Assembly: GCA_933228895.1 (NCBI GenBank)
Contig: OW121855.1
Location: 48,746,698-48,810,697 of the forward strand
Direction of reading: 5' to 3'
DNA: 64,000 nucleotides
Origin: Platycnemis pennipes
Lineage: Eukaryota > Arthropoda > Insecta > Odonata > Platycnemididae
Shown here: in pieces, positions 44,901-56,900 of the stretch
How the letters are laid out: the number at the start of each line of letters is the position of its first letter
Position numbering within the stretch: position 1 is the stretch's first letter
The notes under the pieces: model-generated
Told to the model about the DNA's origin: nothing
Seen by the model: only the letters and a program-made list of their open reading frames with translations
Database searches by the model: none
Position numbers and translations under genes: made by a program

Positions 44901-47900
44901 AACAACTTCTACCTAACTTTCAACCTACTGTAATGTCTTAAAGATTGCATAAAGTACTTTTTAACTTTTCTGGTTTATATTATGCTTTATTATAATTTTT
45001 TGGTAGCTATTACATCACACCATTATCTGGTTTACTCCCAGTATCCCCTAGTCCATCCCTATCTTCAGCAACATTTCCGTTTCCTTCTCTAGTAGTAATG
45101 ATGTTCGGAGAAGAGTTGCTTTGGCTAAACAGGTGTCTAGGTGTATACCAACAGAAGAGAAATACTGATGAAAACAGACGAACAAAGAGTAGGGATGTTA
45201 AGAAAAGGTTTTTGAAGAGCTTGATTTGGAGCGTGGACTTGAATTGATCTGAGACCTGGACCATGGGGTAAGATGAGGAGAAAAGACTGGATACGTTGAG
45301 AATATGGGTGGGGAGAAAAATGGAAAAAGTGGGATGGCTGGAAAGGATGCTGAATGAAGAAGAGTTGAGCATGGTATGGGAGGAAAGAAGGTGGTTTACA
45401 GAAACCAGGTGGTGGCTGATGTCTGAATGGAACAGGTAATTATTATTAAATTATAACAAGTTTATACGTATTATTATTATTATTTAGGTCAATGGAATAC
45501 CGAAGGCATTTACGGAAGGTAGAATGTTGAAGTAAGCAAGGAAGAGGAAAGAAAAGGAAGGCATGTGGACAGTGTGAAGAGAGTTAGGAAAACTGAAGAG
45601 ATATTGTGTAGGGAGGGAGCCATTAAGTGAAAGTGATGCAAAGAAGAGCAGGAACACCACCTCAAAACCAACCCTAACCAGTAGAAAACATCAATAAAAT
45701 GAAAGTTTAACAGCTCCAATGCAGTTCTGATGTTACAGCTACACATGGATAGTAGAAAGATTAAAATCTAGTTTTTTCCACACAAAGGAATCTATTTGAG
45801 CAAATGAGAGTAAATTTATACTGTACATCAGCTACAACATCATAAGTAGTCTGAAACATTTCTGAATCATCCACTGACTTTTACCAAAGCAGTACACTTC
45901 CAGGATAGCAATTCTATCAGATCAAAATACGTCATTTTGTGACAGGGGCTAAGAATAGGAGAACACATGGGTGAGAAGTAAAAAAGGTAAGACTGACCCA
46001 TGATTATGTGCAATCATCAAAATAGATAACAAACAAACACATATGACTCAAATTTCTGCTGTTCAAAAAGTTTCATTGAATTCAATGCCTCATTCAAAGA
46101 CATAATACCATAAATAGGCCATGATTCACAACCATCCATCCCATTTCCTGACAAAATGCATTGATGGATAGCAATGAGAATAAGATTTTAGCAGGTATAA
46201 TTCATCCACTCCTTTCCCCAGATATAACTGTACCTCAGTCACATCATAGAAGTGACTGAGGAGATGAACACTTGAGTAAAAAACTAAATCAGTGGTAGTA
46301 ATCTATTGAACAAACTAAAACAAACCATCTATAGCAACTAAACTAATGGCTGTAGCAAAGAAAAAATCCAGATGGAGTAGCAGTTTGGAGTTTTGTGATA
46401 TGCAATAAAATAGTACTCAAATACCTTGGGGAAAAAAGGAAATAACTTACCTCTGGACTAGCGCGCGAATCTATGAGTTTAGCATGTACTTTATCACCTG
46501 AATGACAAGTCTTCGTTGACTGTGATTCTGTGGCTGTAATCCCATTCCTAATGAAAGAAAAAGAACACCTTTAAGTAAAAAATATTTCATGATAGTCAGG
46601 TCAATCATTAAAATGAATAACACAAATAACCCTGTACCATAACACCTTACTGAAAGGATGGATCAACCAAATAGCATTAACATAAAAGTAAATTTCATAC
46701 AGATGCTTAAATCAGAGGTGTTCAGGTCTTTTATGAAGACAGTGGGCCATTTTAGTGGCAAATTAATCGTCTTAGACTGCACTTTTTCAAAAATACCTTT
46801 TTGATTTTCAGCATTTACACCACATTTGATGAATAATAATATTAAATCTATCCTCTCAAAAAATAATAGCAACAAAATACATCATGAAAATAATTAAAAG
46901 CCTCATTATACAATCAATCATCTATCTTAAATGATAAACTTAATAAAGAACAGGCTGACCATCAAACTTACAGCATTTACTGGTCTGGAACAAGAAGACT
47001 AGAATATACTAGAGCAGCTAATTTGCGAAGCCAGTGGCTATCTTGGTAGATATGGACATATGGGCAACACTTTGACAGATGAAGTCGTGTGATTGTCAGA
47101 TATTGCTACCTTAATAGCTAAATAAGCTTATATTTGTATAAACTTTCTTTTATACCGGAATTTCATTTATCATTTATCACTAATATTTGTTTAGTGTGTG
47201 CTGGCAGGAAGTGGACCATTGGCAGGGTTACCAACTGATCAGTTTTTGCCCGAACAGTTTGGTTTTTAAATTATTGGTCCATACTCGAAACTGAAATGTT
47301 CACGATTTTTTATATAATATAATTGTTGTTTTTACTTAAAAGGGTTTTTTAAATTAAATTGTTAATTTACATTTAAATGGAAACTAAGTTTTTTAAATGC
47401 TTTCAAAATTCTGAATTTTTAGTACTTTAACTGATACAGATAAGTGTAAATTTTTGTGTATTATTCATAATATGTACATAGTTTACTTCTGTAAAAAAAT
47501 TGACAGCCATAACTGCAATTTTTTTAATTTTATAAATTGGAAAAAATAGTCACTTTGACCTGATCTTGGTGTTTTGTGTAACTACTTATAAGTTCCATTT
47601 CCATTAAAAGAATGTGTTGTTTACAATGCAAATGATGACATGGCCCTTCTCAAATTATCGGTTCCTCATGCTCTACAAATAATTTAGTTGGTTTCCAACA
47701 GAAGTTGAAGCAGCCCATGCAGAGTTCTACAGAAAGGCCACATATCACTGGGTAGTGCTGCATCACACAAGAGTTCAAGTGTAATTGTGAGCATTGCAGG
47801 GAACAATCCATGCCATCAATCTTTATGGGCATCATTTTAAGAAATCTACTTGATGAGACAAACTCAAATGTTTTGAATGACTGAATGGTGACTTTTGCAC

Positions 47901-50900
47901 TGATGTAGAAACAGAAACGTAGACATGGTCATTTTTTTATTAGTTTTCCTTTGGATAATTTGTGACATTGTAACAATCTGTTGCTGCAGCTTTTATGGGT
48001 ACTCAGGGTTTCCTGTCCACTCACAAAACAAAAATATGATGATCTACAGCAAAACTGTGATGAATTACGGTAGTTTCATATTCAGTACTGACATGTCAAT
48101 GTGAATGGATTATGACTACAATTTTCTTCTATTTCTTCCCATTTTAATGCTATTGCATTGGATTCATCATTTATTTTTTGGTATATACACACTTGGAAAA
48201 TAAATATTAAAATATCATTTAAATATATGCATAGCTTCTTCAATGAACTGAAATCTCATTTAATACCATAAAACTATATGGGTCAAACATGATCCCATTA
48301 TGGCAGGCCGTGATCTTCTGCAGGAGGCATTCTGAAGGTTATTAAAAAATGGTGTTTTAATGAAGGAAAGTATAATTTACATTTTCGCTTGGAAAGAACT
48401 CCATAAGATGGCAGCAACCCTAACATTCACTGGGTCCACAAAATCAATAATCTAGCATGGCCTAGCAACCAATTGTGTTGGAAAATTGATGCTATACTTG
48501 TATTTGTGTTAAGTTTTCTCTCTTAGCCAAATACACCGCCTCTCTGGGCTGCAAGTGACTATAGGCAAGATGTTGAAGACCCCTGGACTTAAAGATAGCT
48601 AACATCAGTAACACATTACGTGAATTGCAGCACAAATTTGGTATTCCATGGTTAATAAGATCTTTCAACACAAAATTAAGATACAGGACTTTATGCAAAG
48701 ATCTATCTCCATCCCAAAAAAGAGAAATTTCTCATGATCAAAAAAATGCAACATTTACCATTCCTCATTCTCTCTATTTCTGCCTAGACTAACTTGCTTA
48801 TCCTTCTTCCATGAGCTTGCATTCTGTAACAGTTTGCTTTCAAGCTCTAGTATTCTCTGCTTTTGACTTCTAATAGTATGAGTAAGGTGCTCGACTTTCT
48901 GGGTGAGATCTTTTACTGAAAAGAGAAGAACAATTGAGGAAACAAGGGGATGATAGTCCCACGAAAAAATATGCTGAAAACATTTGCAACTTTTGTAGCA
49001 TACCAAGATTACATGACCACTGCATTAAATTAGAAAATTGCTGAGGTTTTCAGGGACAGTTTTTCAGAAAGTATTATCATGCCACAATCCAAATCCAGAC
49101 GTTCATTATATTGCAAAAATAATTAATCAGTACAAATGTATGCACTGAATTGTCACTGCTCCGTAAGAGAAACTGATGAGAAGCAAATATGGAGGGCCAA
49201 AAAATATCCAGCAAATGCCACAATGAAGAATAATTAACCCATTGACTTGCCATGTCTCAAAGCCCACCCCCAAAAATACCTATTTCCTTTTTTACAAAGC
49301 CATCTATTGATAAATATTATCAATAATTATTAAGCAACATTATAATATCAATTTTATAACATATCTGGAAAAAAATTAAATTACTAGACTGGCAAATTGC
49401 TGTCTTTGTAAGTGAAGGCCACTTAAAAGAGGACGGCGAATCGCCAACTTTGTAAGCCCATGAGTTAATTGGCTAACTTATTAAATAATGGTTAACTTTA
49501 AGATAAGACCATTAACACTGCAGAAGCCACATCTCATGAAGGTTTAATCACCAAATAGGCCTATGAAAACTAAACCTATGCATTAAATACCTCGACTTAT
49601 TCTAAATTATTCCATGAAAACTGTGGTAAAGGTATAATGCTTGCGTCATTCAATAGTTGATATTTTTGTAACCTCTTACAGTTTAGACAGGATATTCCGA
49701 AACAGATGGGTATGACATAGGTAAATATAACACTATATGCAAGTAAACAGAATAAATTTTATAAATACCATTGTCATTCAACACTCCAACTTCTTTCTTC
49801 TTTTCTTCCAAAACTACTTCTGCACTACTCTGGCTTTCTCTCCTACTTTTACCTTTATTGTCTATCTGCTGCTTCAGATCAGCATTCTTGTGTCTCAACT
49901 CCAAGATTTCTTGTTCCAGATCATGAATTCTAACTAAGCTGGATTGCAACCTATCCTGTTTTTAACAAAATGTATACAATTACACTCAGAGACCAAGAGA
50001 AAAATGGCTAGCATAAGTAATTCAGTATTGGACAGTTAGATAGATAGAAGTTTTTCTTCTACCAAGAAAGTAAAAATTATTTAAAGTAAACTCCATAGAC
50101 ATATGCGTATGTTCTATCACATACAGTTAAAAAAGTTTTAAATATAAAATGCTCAAAAACATAACTAAAACATCAGTAAAGGACTCTTAATTGTCAATTA
50201 AAGAAAATTGAGCATGTGCATTTTGGCAGGCACACACAAAAGATATTGCTAGTAATGTTTATGAACCTTATACAGAAGGTAGTTTTTTTATTTTAAAGAA
50301 CTTGAGCAAAAATAAAATTACAAACTGCAAAACTCTTGAACACAAACCTGAATTTTTGACACCTTTTCAGTATTCTCTTCCAGAGTGAGTTTGCACTCAG
50401 ACTCAACAGCTAATGCCATGTGATCTATGTCATGCAATTCTTTTTCTAAATCCCGGTTCCGCTCTACTAATTTCACAGCCTGTTCCATGGCTTCATGTTG
50501 CTTATCAAGAGCCTCTGATGAAAAGCATGAAGGAAAATGATAGGTAATTTTATTGGTGATTTGTTTTTTGCAATGCAGTACATGATTTCATTTGCAGGGA
50601 GAGTATTTTTCCAAAATACACGGAGTTCCTCTCTTTTCAAACAAGCAATACAGATACAGTAAAACCCCTTATTTACACTTTCCTTGGGACCGTTAGAAAA
50701 AAGTGTAAATCATGGGAAAATGCAAATAGCAGGAAAAGGACAATTTTCAGTTTTACATGCATACTTTAACTAATAGAGTAAATATATAATTAAGAAACAC
50801 CGATAAACTGAATTAGAGCAATATTATTAATTATTTCTTAAAGTATAGAGCTGTCCTGATTTATTTTTGTACAATATATTTCTATCAGTTTCAACCAACC

Positions 50901-53900
50901 ATTGGATATTGTCAAATTCATAATTCCCAAACTTATACATTGCGCAATGCCTTTCCTCTTATGACGAAGCCAGTGCATAATTACCATATGGCGTACCCGG
51001 TGACCGCCAGGGGCCTTGCGAGAGAGATAATGTAAATATAGTTGTAAGTAACCTGGCACCCACTAGCAGAGTATTAACAGTGATAGATATTTGTACTCAC
51101 TATGTATTGTCTTAATATGCAAGGAAAGGTCTATGTTGAGCTGTTAGGTTGCAAGACCATAACATGGGGGGCCTCATTCTAGATTCCGCCAGGGGCTTAA
51201 GGGGTCATAAATACATCCCTGGATGAAGCCATTCCCAGCAATATTTGACGATCTATAACTTAAAAACCAATTTTTAAGTTGGCATTCCTTCATACCATGA
51301 TTTCTTGATATTTGCTTTTTTTTCGACAGATGTCTACAATTGCTAACATGTTTTTGAATCACAATGCAATTTTTCATAATTGCATGCATTGTAGAGACCA
51401 GTAATCTTAGATGTTTCGCTATAGCAGTGTGAGTTGCATCATGAGAATCTGCAATTTTTATTTATCCCTAAATTGAAAATATTATAGTTGCTGCAAAGGC
51501 TTCCACGGTGATTAGTAGACGACTCGAGGGTTTCCGTTTTTTTTCCACGTTGGTTCATCTTACTGCACGACAGTTTCGCTGGCATTCCAGATGCCATCTT
51601 CCGATCCAAAGTATAGGAAATATATAGTACTAAGATATGGGAAATATACAGAATGAAGATATAGGAAATTTGATGGGATGCGATCTTCGGACCTGAATAT
51701 GGCATCTAGAATGCTGACGAAAATGTCATCCTGAGGGATGAAAATACTGTCATTCGCACCCATTTCCCATTTCCAAGTAAAATAAAATTTATGTTCTGGA
51801 GTAATTAAGGATAACATACACAAAACATGAGAATATTGAGCTACCTCGCTGGTCGGCCAGCGCAAGCAGTTATTCAACTTAAAAAATTTCTAAATAAAAT
51901 AATTTTATTTATTCAATGTGGTTTTCACACCATAAAACAATTTTCAATAAATTTTGTTTTGTAGTAAAGTGTAGTAAAACAGTTGAATCAATGCAGCACG
52001 ATGGTCTGATGAACGTTTATTATTCCACTGTTATCTTCCACCAGTTTAGTTAATGTATTTTTAATATTTCATATTGTCTGGGTAAAAATTCATTTCCATT
52101 CTTCACAATATGAACTTCGGTACTGCTTCAATATACTCCCACAGGTGTACCTTAATTACAAATTGCATCATATAAGCATTCATGACATAGCACGAATCTT
52201 TTCCCAGAAAAGGATCACAAGTGTAAATATTTTGTCTTTCTGTCACTAGCGGCACTGTGTACTGCCACACAACATGCTAAGTTCAAATTCTTCCATTAAA
52301 CGGAGCACATTACTGCACTCTCTCATGTTTAGGAAGTGTTTAAGCAAACGTGGCAGAAAAGTGTTTTATATAGCCTGGATTGTATGGCTGAATGTTATAG
52401 AAGGGAATTTGTTTTTTTAATCCATCGCATTCAACACGCATCTAATGCAAACAGCAGGAAAACGGAAAAGTCGTGGTGTAAACACGGGGTTCTACATACG
52501 TTAAAGATATAGGAAATGGGATGGGACACAGTAAAATTGTTGTAAATTTTGTGAAAACATAAATTCCGATACGAGGTTTTACTGTATATACTTTGCGATT
52601 AAAATGAATTTTTGAGGGTGTGAATATATTTTGGAAAGAAACATCTCCATGCTTTGAATGGGTGTATTTAACATGTCTGTCAGTTGAATGAAATTTCCTC
52701 CATCTTCATGGGTAGAAACCAAGCCAAGGGTTGATTTGTAATGAGCATATGATAGTATGATCAGAATAATGGAACCTTGATGACAAAAATATTTTCCATC
52801 ATGCTTCAGGAACTCCTAACAATGAGGTTAAAGCTGTTACATTGAGCACAGCTAAGAACAAGAATGACGAAAAAATATTTGGCAAAGGAGGCTGTTCAAG
52901 CAGAGATCTTGGCTCTATGTCACATCAGCAACTTGCACGATGCATTAACCAATGTGCATGAGGTATATATTAAGCCAATTCCTGGAAATACTTTAATTTC
53001 TTTGAAAATATAGCTGCAGAAAAAATTCCTGTTCAAAGACATTGAATGTAACTCCTAAGTTAGAACTAGTATTATAAGATATATGATGACATTATTTATC
53101 ATGTTTCTATTCGACTTCCAATATTTCTACATCCTGTAAACTTAATTCACATGAACACACACATGAGAGAACCAATGGAGATATTTACAGTAGTCTTGAT
53201 TTTACGGAACACTTTGGGACCCAAAAATGGGGTGTTATATAAAATCAAGATATTAGTGGATTTTGAAAAATATGCTAAGATTTCACAAAGTGTGAGAACA
53301 CAATGTCATGAAAATGACATCCTAAAAAGGTCCATGCAGGACATCCTTTGGATGTCCATCGGATGCCATCAAAAAGTAAATTAAGTTTGTACATAATTAG
53401 AAAATCATGCCTGTGGAAGAGTATGAATTGAGCTGAGAGATAAAATTTGACAATAAGACGGTTTAAAAAAGTCATCCAAGATAATTAAATAGAAAAGTAC
53501 ACCACTCAATGAAAGTTAAATAGCATTGCATAGCAAACAAATAAAATGCCTGGGCAAAATGAAAATGGAGAAAAACCCCTCTGAACATAAAATTTTATTT
53601 ACAGAATTAGATCTTTTTAAAATATTTTGGGATGTTTTTTTTGCACTTTTAACTGTTCTATTTTTGAGTGGATTGCTTTTCAATTTTTCTTAAATTAATT
53701 TTAAAATCATCATCAACTTCGTGAAGTAATGAGAAATGATGCAAGGTGTTTAAGTTTCTTTTTCTTGTCAAATTCTGCGATCATCTCGAGTTTTACTGAG
53801 TTTTTAAGGGCAATCACCCTTCTCGTTTTTTTTTGGTGGTGCTAGATCCATGTAACCTTTTTTATTTTATACTAATCAGGAGAATCGAATGCGAATATAC

Positions 53901-56900
53901 AGTGGAGAAAATTTCTCCTTTTTGTGCTCTTCTGCCTCTAAGTAAGAATGATCCCTAGATGCGGCAGCCATTACTGACTCACACCACTGTATATGGAGGA
54001 ACTGTGGGCGAATGTGACCTCCTTCACCTCAGGCAGCAGCATCTAAATGTTACCACGTGCCATCGGCAGGGCAATCACTTGATTCTGAATCAACAAAATG
54101 TCATCAGTGCTTTGTTATGAACTGGCGAAACTCCCTGCCCGGGCTAGTTGGAATGACAATGTCACATTTGATGATTCAGCACCTACGTTTACGTCACTGA
54201 AAAGTGTTCTTTGTGCCCAATGAAATCTATCTGCAAAATTGCTACGCGTCATACCAATGCATAGATATGTCGTAACATTGTAACACTTTTTCGCACTTGT
54301 TAGAAAGCTGTCAGTTCATCCGTTTAGATGAGGAAGATTCATTATTCTCATATTAAATTTCGTCTATGAAAAGGGATAACTAATAAATCCAAGTGACATT
54401 ATGAATGGTAAAATTTCGTATTCTGCCCTTTCACAGTGAATTTAATCGTACTCACACGTAGATTTTTCAATTGAGGCATTAGAATGTCATTAATAACCGG
54501 CGTAGATCTTTCCACGCCAGAGAATTAACGGCATGTCAACACGGCTCTGCTGCTAAGCAAGATGCAAGCAAGCTAAAAGTGTTGGCTGTGGAAGCCCCAA
54601 AAAGGTGACCCAAGTCCTCCCAAACTAGTGGAGGCCACCTGGGTCAAAGCGAAGCTGGGTGGGGGTTGACAATTACAGATAAAGGCGGAGTGATCTTCTT
54701 GGGTTACTCCCTACTCTTTCTTGCTGAATGAGTCACGCCCAGATGAATTTCGTCATGACCAGGAATAAGAGACGAAGAACTCTTCTTGGGTGAGGGGGGT
54801 CTTTCGGGAAAAACCGGTTTAGATGCATCAATTATGTAGACCTGACTGAGGGATAGACCCTAAAAATGACAACTTGATTGTTTCCCCACCCCGCTCTTCT
54901 GCTGGACCCTTAAGTGGCCTTCGGGCAGAGGAAATCTCCAATCTTTCGTCTCAGCAAATGGTAGATGCATTCACTGTGTGTCCATGGTCAAGCATTTGTT
55001 TACATATTCGGTATATATAGAACGATAACAATAAGTATCACAATTTTTGTAGGATGCTGGGAAAATAAAAGCTCAGAGTTACATTTATTAAGTTTTTTTT
55101 TGTGCATTGCCACATTTTAAACGGAACTCTATCATAAACATAACTGTTGAGAGTGTTCATTTTACAAGAAGTTTGTTAATAACAATGGTAAAGTTCCATT
55201 TTAAATTAATAAATGCAGAACGAAACATTCGGTTAGAACTGCTGTGCCTGTATTTTCATAGTAGGCGGCAAATATTTTTAGTAAATGCACCAAGTAAACG
55301 AATAGCTGGCTGAGTGGGGATGGTAGGTACTGAGAAGAGGGTCATTTTCACCTCTGCCCAGTGATCAAGGAAAGGGTCCGGCTTCCCTGACTTGTGATAC
55401 AAGATAGACGAGGAGTATACCTGTACAATTCCTTGCCTAGAGTGAGTTCCATATGGAGAAATACAAGGATATACTCACAGTACTAATGACAAAAGAAGCA
55501 TTTTTCATTGCAAGTCTCCTGCGCGAAAGGGTACTTAAAATCAGTGCAGGTGGCATCTACGATAACATCAATTTTAATTATAATTTATTAAAAATCGTAA
55601 TTTATTTGTCTTGAATTACACTGTGTTTGCTATCATTTTCATATTTCTTGGTTCTTCAATTCAATTTATTTAAATTTTTCGCTAACCCAAACTGTGAATC
55701 GAATTCTGCTTAAAGCTAGAGATTGGAAAAGTACAGACAATGCAACCTAAACAGACCTATCTACCTAGACATGGGAAGGTAGTGAGTGAAGATGCTTATA
55801 CAGGAAATATTTGTTGCCAAGCATTTAAGCGAGTTTCAACCATCTGATGCCATCAGCTGTGATGTTTTATATAATACTACAATGTCACATATCTTCCCAA
55901 TTGCCTCGGTTGTCGGCATTGGTCGAGGACAAGCATTGTCTGTACTTTATTCCGATCAACAACTTGCGCAAGTGTCAAGACACGCATGCTTTCAGGTGAC
56001 CCCAATGTGAGCTTCATCATCACTCGGAAAAGCTGACAGGGTTGCTATCTCAAGGTCATAAAGCAGCTTCGCGTGAGCATTCTGGGATTCCGGCACAACT
56101 ATCATAGCATAAACAAGTCAACACCTAGAACCCATAATTTTTCATGCTGAAAGATGGGAAAATAAAATAATATATATACTAATAAAATGATTGATTTGTT
56201 ACAGTAGAATTTCACAATAGTATGGCATTAAATTGAAGATTTCCTTTAAAGATGGGCAAGAACCTGCAGGATTTAGTTCAAGTTTCTTTACGTTCTGTTG
56301 TTTCATTTCATAAAATCGAATTGATATCTCCACTGGGGACCAAAGAGCCTTATGTAAAATTGTTACATCGAATTTATGTAAAATCAAATTTCACATAAAA
56401 TCGGGTCATGTAAAATCGAGATTCTACTGTAATTTAATACTCTAATGGTGACATAATAAAGATAAGTTATACACACCTTTGAGTTGAGCTTTTAGCTCTT
56501 TATTTACTTTTTCTAGAGATGCAATATCATGTGCCATACTTGGATGACTAATAGCCTTCTTACACCTTGCTAAATTTTCATTTTTACTGGCAGACTTTTG
56601 GCAGCATTCAGAATGTTTGTGCTTCATGCAGTATAATTCTTTTTCTTGGTCTACAATCTGTACAGAATAACCAGGGAAAGTTGCAAAAAAAGTTGTGGAT
56701 TATCATTCAGGTGACATCGAAGTCGTGCATAAAATAATCATATTATTTGCACATTTTTTCCACTGAATCACGGAATCCATTCGGGGCACCCAGCTAAAAT
56801 AGGCTCCCTGATATGGTTCTGAGAAAACTTGGTGCAATCAAACACTAAGTAAAGCACTGACAACAATATCATCAAAAATTATTATTGATAAACAATCATT

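Noticed and set aside
46163..46260. Repeated GTGACTGAGG-like words near 46240
   Set aside because: Too short and not clearly inverted or tandem.
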